Shown here: positions 27,273 through 35,396 of the stretch, one piece after another | Position numbering within the stretch: position 1 is the first letter of the stretch | How the letters are laid out: each line of letters begins with the position of its first letter | DNA from: Enteractinococcus coprophilus | Lineage (GTDB): Bacteria; Actinomycetota; Actinomycetes; Actinomycetales; Micrococcaceae | Direction of reading: 5' to 3' | Length of the DNA: 64,000 nucleotides | Assembly (NCBI RefSeq): GCF_006716305.1 | Contig: NZ_VFOU01000003.1 | Span: 62,001 to 126,000, forward strand | Made by a program: the position numbers and the translations under genes | The notes under the pieces: generated by a model | The model's database searches: none | The model's input: only the letters and a program-made list of their open reading frames with translations | Told to the model about the DNA's origin: nothing

Positions 27273-27794
27273 TTATTCGGTGAGTTTGTTGACGATAGCC
27301 TCGTTGAAAGCTGGTAGATCTTTCGGCGTACGTGAGGTGATGAGATTCCCATCGACCACGAGCTCTTCATCCGACCAGTTTGCGCCGGCATTGCGGAGAT
27401 CGGTTTGCAAACTTGGATAGCTGGTCATGTTGCGGTCCTTGACAACGTCTGCTTCGACCAACATCCACGCCGCGTGACAGATAGAGGCAACCGTCTTCTC
27501 TGCATCAAAAAACGCTTTGGTGAATTTCACAGCGTCTTTGTTCATGCGTAGCTGGTCCGCGTTCTTAGTGCCCCCGGGCAGCACTAAGGCGTCGTAATCA
27601 TTTGCGTTAGCTTCCGACACGTTGATATCAACTTTTTGAGAGTGATCACCACCCGACACTTCATCGGATTCTGGTGAAATCAGAACAGCCTCTCCCCCGT
27701 TTTCCACCACGGTGTCCCACGGTGAATACAGTTCGGAAGGCTCGTATCCGTTGGTGACGAGAAATGCTACGCGACGTCCTTGTAGGTCGCTCAT
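27273..27794 (-). CDS. DJ-1/PfpI family protein
   Basis: A 173-residue protein of the DJ-1/PfpI class I glutamine-amidotransferase-like superfamily (YhbO/PfpI-type). The nucleophile elbow is VASICHAAW, with the reactive cysteine, and the conserved acidic residue and ALVLPGGTKNADQLR loop are present. The C-terminal YPSLQTDLRNAGANWSDEE and LITSRTPKDLPAFNEAI are highly typical of stress-linked PfpI proteins, credited with protease, chaperone or deglycase activity; which applies here is not decidable. It is followed by a weak inverted repeat (27221-27228/27244-27251). Confidence 0.9.
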   Translation of the reverse strand: MSDLQGRRVAFLVTNGYEPSELYSPWDTVVENGGEAVLISPESDEVSGGDHSQKVDINVSEANANDYDALVLPGGTKNADQLRMNKDAVKFTKAFFDAEKTVASICHAAWMLVEADVVKDRNMTSYPSLQTDLRNAGANWSDEELVVDGNLITSRTPKDLPAFNEAIVNKLTE

Positions 27795-27822
27795 GAATTC
27801 ACTCCTAACGATTGAATGTCTT

Positions 27823-28452
27823 TTAACCGTAACGAGCTTCAGGGGTATTTGAAAGGTTGCGAGGTTCGCGGAACGGGAAGGTATTGACGACCCCGATCGC
27901 TTCCATCATCGCGAAAACTGTAGTTGGGCCAACGAATCGAAAGCCGTGGCGTTTGAGCTCTTTGGCCAATGCTACAGACTCCTCCGACTGGCTTGGCGGA
28001 TTGCCATCCGCATCTAGCTTTGGGTCGAGCTCCGGCTGATAAGACCAGATCAGTTTCGCGAGTCCACCGGAGTCGCGAAGGCTGACGGTGGCTTGGGCAT
28101 TGTTAATCACGGCGAGTATTTTCTGACGATTGCGAACAATGCTGACATCAGTCATTAATCGCTCAACATCATCATCGGTGTACTGCGTGATGATCTCTGG
28201 ATCGAATTGATCGAATGCTTGGCGCAAGGCGGTGCGTTTTTTCAAGATCGTCAACCACGACAGCCCAGCCTGAAAGCTCTCTAGACTAAGTCGTTCAAAT
28301 AGGCCTTGTTCATCTCGAACTGGCCGTCCCCACTCTTCATCGAAGTACTCCTGAAGCAACGGATGCGACACCGCCCAGCGTGGACGTGCTGTCCCGGTGT
28401 CATCAATGATGACGTTGATGTATTTAGGATGTTGGCGGCTCAGGATTCTCAC
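27823..28452 (-). CDS. tag: DNA-3-methyladenine glycosylase I
   Basis: A helix-hairpin-helix-type glycosylase that removes 3-methyladenine from alkylated DNA. Family features are RPRWAVSHPLLQEYFDEEWGR (in part), the catalytic-pocket segment ESFQAGLSWLTILKKRTALR, and a late FVGPTTVFAMMEAIGVVN. The start is uncertain: GTG at 28452 overlaps the end of the ogt frame by 29 bp, and a longer GTG start at 28497 is possible. It is about 209 residues from 28452, close to family length. Translation is likely coupled to ogt just upstream, making a two-gene alkylation-repair unit. Confidence 0.9.
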   Translation of the reverse strand: MRILSRQHPKYINVIIDDTGTARPRWAVSHPLLQEYFDEEWGRPVRDEQGLFERLSLESFQAGLSWLTILKKRTALRQAFDQFDPEIITQYTDDDVERLMTDVSIVRNRQKILAVINNAQATVSLRDSGGLAKLIWSYQPELDPKLDADGNPPSQSEESVALAKELKRHGFRFVGPTTVFAMMEAIGVVNTFPFREPRNLSNTPEARYG

Positions 28453-28966
28453 CCGCTTCCAATGCGAGCAAATATCGTTTCGCTCGCGGGGTTCCACTGA
28501 ATTCCCCCATCGTCCCGTCTGATCTGACTACCCGGTGGCACGGTTGCAGTAACGGCAGCGGGTTTTTAGCACAAGCGCTACCAACCGCTCGCGCTGCGCC
28601 GGGTTTTTCCAGCTCTGTGGCAAGTTGCCCGTAAGTGCGGGTCTGGCCATAAGGGATTGTCACTAGCCGGTGCTGCACACGAGTAATAAATCGATCAGCG
28701 GCATCCTTGTAGGTGGGCAGCTCAAAGGTCTTGCGGGTGCCTGCAAAGTATTCACCGAATTGCTCAGCCGCAAACGCTAGAGCATCATCATCACGTTGGA
28801 CCGGCAGCGCAAACTTCACTTGCAGTTGCTCGAGAACTCTTTCAAAGTTCTGGTTCTCGAATGCCACCTGCACAATCTCTTGGCCAAGCGCCGCAACTAA
28901 GAGCGGGCCAATCGGAGACGGCACGAGCGCGTATCGAACGGTCGTAGCGGGGATGGTTTCAGACAT
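28424..28966 (-). CDS. ogt: Methylated-DNA--protein-cysteine methyltransferase
   Basis: A 180-residue O6-alkylguanine-DNA alkyltransferase that transfers the alkyl group from DNA to its own cysteine. The acceptor Cys143 lies in PCHRVVRSDG; the DNA-binding helix region is YGQTRTYGQLATELEKPGAARAVGSA (in part). The length is normal. Its 3' end overlaps the start of tag, and both act on methylation damage, so joint expression is likely. No Ada-like regulator is visible here. Confidence 0.94.
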   Translation of the reverse strand: MSETIPATTVRYALVPSPIGPLLVAALGQEIVQVAFENQNFERVLEQLQVKFALPVQRDDDALAFAAEQFGEYFAGTRKTFELPTYKDAADRFITRVQHRLVTIPYGQTRTYGQLATELEKPGAARAVGSACAKNPLPLLQPCHRVVRSDGTMGEFSGTPRAKRYLLALEAGENPEPPTS

Positions 28967-29065
28967 TACGGTTCACCTCATTTGGACGCTGTTAACGATT
29001 ATGCACGCATTCGCCATCGCAATGTGAGTTCCGTGCATTCAGTGTGGATAACACCTGTAACGCAC

Positions 29066-29095
29066 TTGACAATTCCCTGAGAGCCAACTCATACT
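29066..29095 (+). promoter_or_regulatory. Promoter of the nad operon
   Basis: A perfect TTGACA (29066-29071) is followed after 18 bp by CATACT (29090-29095), a 4/6 match to the -10 box. The -10 overlaps the left arm of the large inverted repeat, so repressor binding would block it. It lies about 60-90 bp upstream of nrtR. Confidence 0.6.
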
Positions 29096-29127
29096 TACTT
29101 AAAGTCAATCTGACTTTAAGTAAGTAT
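29091..29127. promoter_or_regulatory. Probable NrtR operator (17-bp inverted repeat)
   Basis: ATACTTACTTAAAGTCA (29091-29107) and TGACTTTAAGTAAGTAT (29111-29127) are perfect inverted arms separated by ATC. They overlap the -10 of the candidate promoter and lie 28 bp before nrtR. NrtR/NdnR proteins repress nad operons by binding inverted repeats near their own promoters, so this is the expected autoregulatory operator. A terminator is unlikely because the arms are AT-rich and sit before the first gene. Confidence 0.75.
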
Positions 29128-29155
29128 TCGCCCTTCGATCGCAACGGGGTACTGC

Positions 29156-30016
29156 GTGGTAAATTTTTCAGCGACGAGCGCTTCAGAACGCCGTTTTATG
29201 CCCCCGGCCGTTGCGGTTTCAACGGTGGCGTTTGCTCTCCATCCGCCCGTGGACGCCAATATTGCAGACCCGAATTCTGGCGAGGTGATCTCTACGTGGG
29301 GCGAATATGCGGGGCATGAGGGCGCACGTGAAGAAAACCTCACCACTTTGTGGTTGCCACTGGTACGACGAACACGTCCGCCCTTTGACGGACGTTGGGC
29401 GCTTCCCGGGGGCCCGATTCCCTGGGACGAAGATCTTGACCAAACCGCCGCGCGCACGCTGCATGAGGCCGTGCTGCGCTCGCCCGGATATCTCGAACAG
29501 CTCTACACTTTCGGAGCCACCAGCCGCTCGGCCACCGCCCAACGCTTAGTCACCGTGGCCTATTGGGGTCTTTATGGGGAACTTGATCTCCGGACTGTCC
29601 CGACCACGGAATCATCGCGAGACGTTGCTGGCGATGTTGCTTCAGCCACCCAGGACGCGGTCACAGAATTCTCCCAGACGCTGGTGTCGTCGGCAGACGC
29701 TAATGTCGCATGGTTTTCTATCGACCATCTGCCCGACTTAGCTTTTGATCATTCCGACATCGTCGACTATGCGGTCTGGCGTTTACGTCAGCGCACCGAA
29801 TACTCGATGGTCGCCCACCGCTTTTTGGGCGAAGAATTCACCATGGCCCAGATGCGCCGAGTCCACGAGGCCATCCTGGGTGAACAGATTGACCCGGCAA
29901 ATTTCCGGCGTGACATGCTGGCCCAGGGACAGCTTTTCGATACCGGTCGCGTGGAGCACGGTACCCCACACCGACCGGCCAGACTGTACCGCTTCAAAGA
30001 CCAACCAGAATCCTAA
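29156..30016 (+). CDS. nrtR: NrtR-type NAD-biosynthesis repressor (Nudix domain plus winged helix)
   Basis: A 286-residue two-domain protein. The N-terminal half is Nudix-like (WALPGGPIPWDEDLDQTAARTL, about residues 80-101), but the REUxEE part of the Nudix box is replaced by TLHEAV, so hydrolysis is unlikely. The C-terminal half contains FLGEEFTMAQMRRVHEAILG and PHRPARLYRF, typical of the NrtR winged-helix domain. Family members sense ADP-ribose or NAD-related ligands and repress nad genes. Here it heads nadA-nadB-nadC-nadS, like ndnR in Corynebacterium. The start is GTG 29156 with GGGG upstream; ATG 29198 is a shorter alternative. Confidence 0.88.
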   Translation: MVNFSATSASERRFMPPAVAVSTVAFALHPPVDANIADPNSGEVISTWGEYAGHEGAREENLTTLWLPLVRRTRPPFDGRWALPGGPIPWDEDLDQTAARTLHEAVLRSPGYLEQLYTFGATSRSATAQRLVTVAYWGLYGELDLRTVPTTESSRDVAGDVASATQDAVTEFSQTLVSSADANVAWFSIDHLPDLAFDHSDIVDYAVWRLRQRTEYSMVAHRFLGEEFTMAQMRRVHEAILGEQIDPANFRRDMLAQGQLFDTGRVEHGTPHRPARLYRFKDQPES

Positions 30017-30047
30017 GGCCCGACGAACATCTTTTTCAAGGAGTCCC

Positions 30048-31361
30048 ATGACGAGCGTAGCCAATCTCATTGCCACCGCGGCCAGTGCTGAACAACGCAG
30101 CCGCACCGTACTGGGTGACACCATCACTTTCGGCGTCCCAGATGACATCACGACCACTTGCGACAGTCAGCTCACCACTGATCCATGGCAGATCGACCGG
30201 GATCTGGGCTATGGCCCCGGGGCATCAACTGACGACGTCGCGCCTGTCACCACCCCGCATCAGGGGCCAATTCCGGCTGAATATACGCAAGCATCAGAGG
30301 CAGAGCTCGATGCACGCATCACAGCGGCCAAAGCGCAGCTCGGGGATCGCCTGAAAATTTTAGGCCACTTCTATCAACGCGATGAGATCATCAAACACGC
30401 TGACTTCGTTGGCGATTCGTTCATGTTGGCTCAAGCCGCTAAGGACCATCCGGAAGCAGAAGCGTTCGTGTTCTGTGGCGTCCATTTCATGGCAGAAACC
30501 GCCGATATCCTGTCGCAACAGAATCAGTCAGTCATCCTGCCGAACCTTGCCGCCGGATGCTCGATGGCCGATATGGCAACCATCGACCAAGTCGAAGAGG
30601 CATGGGAACAACTCATCGGTGTCCTGGGCGAATCCGGTGAGGAGCGCGCCGAAGTCATCCCGGTGACCTACATGAATTCGTCTGCTGCCATCAAAGCGTT
30701 CTGCGGACGCAACGGTGGCATTGTGTGCACTTCTTCAAATGCTGCAACCGTTTTGGAGTGGGCATTTGAGCGCGGCAAGCGCGTCATTTTCTTCCCAGAT
30801 CAACACCTGGGTCGTAACACTGCCAAGGCCATGGGAATTACCGAAAATCAGATGCCATTGTGGCGTCCGTACCTGCCACTGGGTGGCAATACCGAACAAC
30901 AATTGGTTGATGCCAAAGTGATTTTGTGGAATGGGTTCTGTTCCGTTCACAAACGTTTCACCGTTGCCCAAATCAATAAAGCGCGTACCGACTATGACAA
31001 CGTGCAGGTGATTGTGCACCCCGAATGCCCGGCTCCGGTCGTGGAAGCCGCCGACGGCGTTGGATCCACCGAATACATCCGCAAGGCCATTGCAGCCGGC
31101 CAAACCGGGGATGTGTTTGCAGTGGGTACCGAGATCAACCTGGTCAATCGGCTCCAGACCCAACACCCGCACATGACGATCTTTTGTCTCGATCCTGTCG
31201 TCTGCCCGTGTTCGACGATGTATCGCATTCACCCGGCATATCTGGCGTGGGTGTTGGAAGCACTCGTTCAAGGCCAGACACCGAATCAGATTTCCGTTGA
31301 CTCCAGCGTGGCCGCTGATGCAGAAGTTGCCCTGGAACGCATGCTGGCGGCCCGGCCGTGA
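30048..31361 (+). CDS. nadA: Quinolinate synthase
   Basis: A 437-residue NadA of the long actinobacterial form. It condenses iminoaspartate with dihydroxyacetone phosphate to quinolinate using a 4Fe-4S cluster. Candidate cluster cysteines lie in VFCGVHFMAETADIL, HPECPAPVVEAADGVG and DPVVCPCSTMY. HFYQRDEIIKHADFVGDS is the substrate-binding region. The start is the ATG at 30048 with AAGGAG 4-5 nt upstream, 31 bp after nrtR; the open frame extends upstream but only through nrtR. Its stop overlaps the GTG of nadB (GTGA). Confidence 0.95.
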   Translation: MTSVANLIATAASAEQRSRTVLGDTITFGVPDDITTTCDSQLTTDPWQIDRDLGYGPGASTDDVAPVTTPHQGPIPAEYTQASEAELDARITAAKAQLGDRLKILGHFYQRDEIIKHADFVGDSFMLAQAAKDHPEAEAFVFCGVHFMAETADILSQQNQSVILPNLAAGCSMADMATIDQVEEAWEQLIGVLGESGEERAEVIPVTYMNSSAAIKAFCGRNGGIVCTSSNAATVLEWAFERGKRVIFFPDQHLGRNTAKAMGITENQMPLWRPYLPLGGNTEQQLVDAKVILWNGFCSVHKRFTVAQINKARTDYDNVQVIVHPECPAPVVEAADGVGSTEYIRKAIAAGQTGDVFAVGTEINLVNRLQTQHPHMTIFCLDPVVCPCSTMYRIHPAYLAWVLEALVQGQTPNQISVDSSVAADAEVALERMLAARP

Positions 31362-32959
31362 TAATCTTCGTCGGCGCTGGGGTCGCCGGCCTGACAGCAG
31401 TCCGTCAGCTAGTAGCCGCAGAGTCAGACGTCACCCTGGTGACGGCTGGTCGCTTCGGACATGACGCCATAGCTGCAGGCAATACCGCCCTCGCCCAGGG
31501 TGGAATAGCCGCGGCCTTAGGTCCGGATGACACCCCCGCGTCTCACGCCACCGACACCATACAGGCCGGGGCAGGCCTGGTGATACCGGAAGTCGCGCAG
31601 CTCGTAGCAACCGACGGAGCGAAACAGGTTCAAGACCTGCTCGCCGCCGGCTTTAGTGCAGATCGGAACGCTGATGGCGCTCTGGCATTCGGTCTGGAAG
31701 CTGCCCGCAGCAAATCACGGGTTGTACATGCCGGCGAAGATAGTACCGGGGCAGCCCTGTCAGGCTTCTTGACGAACCTCGTGCAGCACCATGTTGAAAC
31801 CGGTGCAGTCAGGCTCATTGAGCAGGCCACCCTGCAGCACATCCATACGCAAACGGGTCGGATCAGTGGCGTCACCGTGTGCTCCCCCGATGGTTTTCGG
31901 CGACTGTCAGCCGATGCCGTGATCCTTGCGACCGGAGGTTTCGCCGGGTTGTATGCCAACACGTCGTCTGCTGCGGCAATCACGGGTCAGGGCATGTTGG
32001 TGGCGGCGCGCGCCGGAGCGGTGTTAGCCGATATGGAGTTCGTGCAATTTCATCCCACCGTTGTCCCTGGCACCGGCCAGCTGATCTCCGAAGCCGTTCG
32101 CGGCGCTGGTGCGGTCTTGCGGGATTCCACGGGTCATCGCTTCATGTCTGCGGTTCACCCCGGCGCTGAGTTGGCACTGCGGGATGTCGTGTCGCGCGCA
32201 AGTGCTCAGGTCATGCGTGATTTCCAGGCCACATCGGTCTGGTTGGATGCCACCGTGATCGAACAGCGACACGGATCAGGCATCCTGGCGGCGCGATTCC
32301 CGGTGCTCACCGAAGCGCTTGCTGCCCTGGGCTTCGACTGGGCTGCGGAATATGTTCCGGTGGCTCCAGCAGCGCACTACTGCATGGGTGGGGTGGCTAC
32401 CGATACGGCCGGGCGATCTTCTGTAGCCGGGCTCTATGCCGCCGGCGAGGTCGCATCAACGGGTTTCCACGGTGCCAATCGCCTGGCCTCAAACTCACTA
32501 CTGGAGGGCTTGGTCTTTGGTACCCGGGCCGCCGAAGCTGCCCGGCGCGATTTACGTTACGACAGCTGGGAGCCGGAGGCGGAGTTTACCCAGTTCATCG
32601 CAACGGCAACCGATATCCCCAGCCCACCTCTTCCAAGCGATGACTCACCGCAACAACTGCGGGATCTACAGTTGTTGGCTGACGCCCACCTGGGTATTAC
32701 CCGCAATGGACACGACCTTGAGTCGCTCTTGACGCAACTGAATACTGTCGGTCACCCGCTGGCTGATCTCGTCCGTGTCATGGCGACAGCCGCCCTGCAG
32801 CGTCCTGAATCCCGCGGGGGCCACTGGCGCGCCGACTTCCCGTCGCAAGATCCCGCCCTGGCGCGCAGAGCAGCTTGGCGACTGGCTACCTCAACCCAAG
32901 CTATGCAACCGGCACTGACCAACACGACCCAGGAGACACTTGTCCATGCTGACACCTAA
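31358..32959 (+). CDS. nadB: L-aspartate oxidase
   Basis: A 533-residue FAD enzyme of the succinate dehydrogenase/fumarate reductase flavoprotein family, oxidising aspartate to iminoaspartate for NadA. The FAD-binding start IIFVGAGVAGLTAVRQLVAA, the NTALAQGGIAAALGPDD loop, EFVQFHPTVVPG and HYCMGGVATDTAGRSSVAGLYAAGE (in part) are diagnostic, as is the STGFHGANRLASNSLLEGLV end of the FAD domain. GTG start overlaps the nadA stop by 3 bp. It ends in the start of nadC. Confidence 0.96.
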   Translation: MIIFVGAGVAGLTAVRQLVAAESDVTLVTAGRFGHDAIAAGNTALAQGGIAAALGPDDTPASHATDTIQAGAGLVIPEVAQLVATDGAKQVQDLLAAGFSADRNADGALAFGLEAARSKSRVVHAGEDSTGAALSGFLTNLVQHHVETGAVRLIEQATLQHIHTQTGRISGVTVCSPDGFRRLSADAVILATGGFAGLYANTSSAAAITGQGMLVAARAGAVLADMEFVQFHPTVVPGTGQLISEAVRGAGAVLRDSTGHRFMSAVHPGAELALRDVVSRASAQVMRDFQATSVWLDATVIEQRHGSGILAARFPVLTEALAALGFDWAAEYVPVAPAAHYCMGGVATDTAGRSSVAGLYAAGEVASTGFHGANRLASNSLLEGLVFGTRAAEAARRDLRYDSWEPEAEFTQFIATATDIPSPPLPSDDSPQQLRDLQLLADAHLGITRNGHDLESLLTQLNTVGHPLADLVRVMATAALQRPESRGGHWRADFPSQDPALARRAAWRLATSTQAMQPALTNTTQETLVHADT

Positions 32960-33800
32960 GCTCATCGGCGACGCCGTCGCCCGGGCACTCGCCGAGGACG
33001 CCCCATGGGGTGACGTCACGGTTGCTGCCTCTATTCCCTCGACCGCGCGGTTTGAGGCCAACCTGGTCGCCCGTGAGCCTGGAGTATTTGCCGGCGGAGC
33101 CGTGCTCGCCGAAACTTTCCGACAGGTGGATCCAGACATCACGGTGGCTGCTCTTGCCGACGACGGCACGCCGTTCACATCCGGAACCGTGTTGGCTTCG
33201 GTTTCAGGTCCGGCAGCGGGCATCTTGACCGCTGAACGAGTCGCATTGAATTTCACGCAGCGTCTCAGCGGGATTGCCACGTTGACCTCGTTGTTCGTTA
33301 ACGAGGTGACAACCGTGGGAGCACACGCCAGGATCGCAGATACTCGGAAAACTACTCCTGGACTGCGAGTGCTGGAAAGACATGCGGTGGTGGCCGGTGG
33401 CGGGGTCAATCACCGGTTCAGTCTCTCGGATGCGGTCATGCTCAAAGATAATCACCTGGCTGCCCTGGGTGCCACCCATGGTCAAGGGCTCACCGAGGCG
33501 ATCTGCAAGGTCAAGAGCAGCGTTGGTCATACGACATCGATCATTGTCGAAGTCGACGAGCTGGCGCAAGTTCAACCGGTGTTGGCAGCCGGCGTCACTG
33601 GCATTCTGCTTGATAATTTCTCACTGGCCGATCTTGCCACCGGAGTGGAACAGATTGCGGGTCGTTGCGTTGCTGAGGCCTCGGGCGGGGTGAACCTTGA
33701 TACGGTGGCAGCGATCGCCGAAACTGGCGTCGATATTATTTCTGTTGGTGCCCTCACCCAGGGGGCAACCGCGCTTGATCTTGGATTGGATGCTGTCTGA
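32946..33800 (+). CDS. nadC: Nicotinate-nucleotide pyrophosphorylase (carboxylating)
   Basis: A 284-residue quinolinate phosphoribosyltransferase, converting quinolinate and PRPP into nicotinate mononucleotide. Family blocks include EDAPWGDVTVAA, ALNFTQRLSGIATLT, ADTRKTTPGLRVLERHAVVAGGG (in part), MLKDNHLAAL and DIISVGALTQG. ATG 32946 is taken; TTG 32940 is nearer the AGGAG and would add two residues. It overlaps nadB by 14 bp and its TGA shares an A with the nadS ATG. Confidence 0.95.
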   Translation: MLTPKLIGDAVARALAEDAPWGDVTVAASIPSTARFEANLVAREPGVFAGGAVLAETFRQVDPDITVAALADDGTPFTSGTVLASVSGPAAGILTAERVALNFTQRLSGIATLTSLFVNEVTTVGAHARIADTRKTTPGLRVLERHAVVAGGGVNHRFSLSDAVMLKDNHLAALGATHGQGLTEAICKVKSSVGHTTSIIVEVDELAQVQPVLAAGVTGILLDNFSLADLATGVEQIAGRCVAEASGGVNLDTVAAIAETGVDIISVGALTQGATALDLGLDAV

Positions 33801-34957
33801 TGTTGTATCTTGATGCCGCCGCTACCGCCCCCTTGCGTCCTGAAGCTCGGCAAGCCATGCTGACGGTCCTAGACGGCGGTCCGGGTAATGCATCAGCGGT
33901 CCACACGCCGGGCAAAACAGCGAAGGCCACGCTGACGCACGCTCGCCAACAGGTTGCGGATGCTCTTGGGGCACGCACCAGCCAAGTCGTATTTACCGCC
34001 GGCGGCACCGAAGCCAATAACCTTGCGCTCAAAGGCGTCGCAGTTGCCAATCCGCGCGGCAAACACATTGTCACGACGGCCATTGAGCACTCATCGATCC
34101 GGAAGTCGTGTGAGTTTTTGGCGCGCATCGGTGGATTCGAAGTTACTGAGATCGGCGTGGACTCCATGGGTCGGGTTGATGAAGAGGCCGCGATCGCTGC
34201 GATCCGACCCGATACCACGCTGGTCTCAATCGGCCTGGCCAACGGCGAGATCGGCACCGTACAATCCCTCGAGCGAATCGCTGAGGCTGCCCGAGCTGCG
34301 GGCGCGCTCGTCCACACCGATGCGGTCCAAGCCGCAGCCTCACTACCGGTCAGTTTCGCGCCAGGACAGTGGCCCGGCGCTGCCGTGGACGCCATGTCGA
34401 TTGCCTCGCATAAGTTTGGTGGACCCCAGGGCGCCGGCGCACTCTTAATCCGCAGCGGCATCGAACTTGAACCTCTCTTACACGGCGGTGGACAAGAAGC
34501 TGGCCACCGAGCAGGCACCGAAAACCTCGCGGCCATCGCCGGGTTTGGTGTGGCCGTGGCTGCAGTCATGCCCATGGCGGGGACCCGAGCCCAGGCGATG
34601 ATGGCTCAGCGCGATGCGTTCGTCCAACGCATCGTTGACCAGATTCCAGGGGCCAAGCTCACGGGCCATCCAACCGAGCGCATCCCAAATCACGCATCCT
34701 TCGTCATCAAGGGATTCTCCGGTGAATCCATGCTGGTCGACTTGGATGTCGCAGGGGTCGCCGCCTCCTCCGGGTCGGCCTGTTCGGCGGGGAAGAAAGC
34801 ACCTTCCGGCATCCTGTTGGCCATGGGATACGACCCGGACGTGGCCGTCACCGCCCTGCGCTTTACCTTTCCCGATCCACTCACTGACGAAGCCTTTGAT
34901 CAACTCGTTGGGACCACGCTTCGCGTCCTAGGCCAACACGCAGCTGCGACACGGTGA
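33800..34957 (+). CDS. nadS: Cysteine desulfurase, NadS type
   Basis: A 385-residue PLP-dependent NifS/IscS-like desulfurase that frees sulfur from cysteine. The PLP lysine is Lys205 in SHKFGGPQGAGAL, and the catalytic cysteine is in SSGSACSAGKKAPSG (near residue 328). Translational overlap with nadC (TGATG) and position in a nad operon point to a dedicated role in building the NadA 4Fe-4S cluster, as proposed for nadS in Corynebacterium; that role is inferred from context. Its stop overlaps the GTG of a lipoprotein gene. Confidence 0.92.
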   Translation: MLYLDAAATAPLRPEARQAMLTVLDGGPGNASAVHTPGKTAKATLTHARQQVADALGARTSQVVFTAGGTEANNLALKGVAVANPRGKHIVTTAIEHSSIRKSCEFLARIGGFEVTEIGVDSMGRVDEEAAIAAIRPDTTLVSIGLANGEIGTVQSLERIAEAARAAGALVHTDAVQAAASLPVSFAPGQWPGAAVDAMSIASHKFGGPQGAGALLIRSGIELEPLLHGGGQEAGHRAGTENLAAIAGFGVAVAAVMPMAGTRAQAMMAQRDAFVQRIVDQIPGAKLTGHPTERIPNHASFVIKGFSGESMLVDLDVAGVAASSGSACSAGKKAPSGILLAMGYDPDVAVTALRFTFPDPLTDEAFDQLVGTTLRVLGQHAAATR

Positions 34958-35223
34958 CGCTGTTGCGTTCGCGTAGCTGGCACCGCTCTTTCTTCCTGAG
35001 CATCAGCGTCTTACTGGCCACCGTGCTCGGCGTATCGCTGACTAGCTGCAGCCCCGATGCCTCGGTCAGTTCTCCGGTCGGAGACCAACCGCCAGCTTCC
35101 GAACCTGATGCCCCGCACGCCTGCACCGAAGAAGCCCGGCAGGTGTCCTTATTGGTGGAAACGAAACAACCCGTGGGTCAGCGCAACATTGTGCCGCTGC
35201 CGGACCCAACGCTTGAGCCCTGA
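34954..35223 (+). CDS. Small lipoprotein at the end of the nad operon
   Basis: An 89-residue protein with a basic N-terminus, one hydrophobic stretch and lipobox LTSC (Cys32), so it would be a membrane-anchored lipoprotein. The mature part is short, Pro/Ser-rich and without recognisable domain. The GTG start overlaps the nadS stop by 4 bp, suggesting translational coupling to nadS. I cannot name a function. Its ribosome signal is weak apart from the overlap, so chance readthrough remains possible, but the lipoprotein signal is clean. Confidence 0.65.
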   Translation: MTLLRSRSWHRSFFLSISVLLATVLGVSLTSCSPDASVSSPVGDQPPASEPDAPHACTEEARQVSLLVETKQPVGQRNIVPLPDPTLEP

Positions 35224-35396
35224 CCGGGGCAAATGCTCAACAGCCCTTGTGGCACATTCGAAGGCATGCGTAAGGTACTAATGAGAACTACCTCACACCA
35301 TTGCACACGTCTCGTGGAGTACCCTCTAACTCACTCAGCCGCTGAATGCAGTGGCCGTTTGCTCCTCGGGACCTACGCAGTCTCAAGGAGCAGACC

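Noticed and set aside
29091-29127. Terminator interpretation of the palindrome
   Set aside because: It is AT-rich, lies before the first gene of an operon and overlaps a promoter, so an operator is the better reading.
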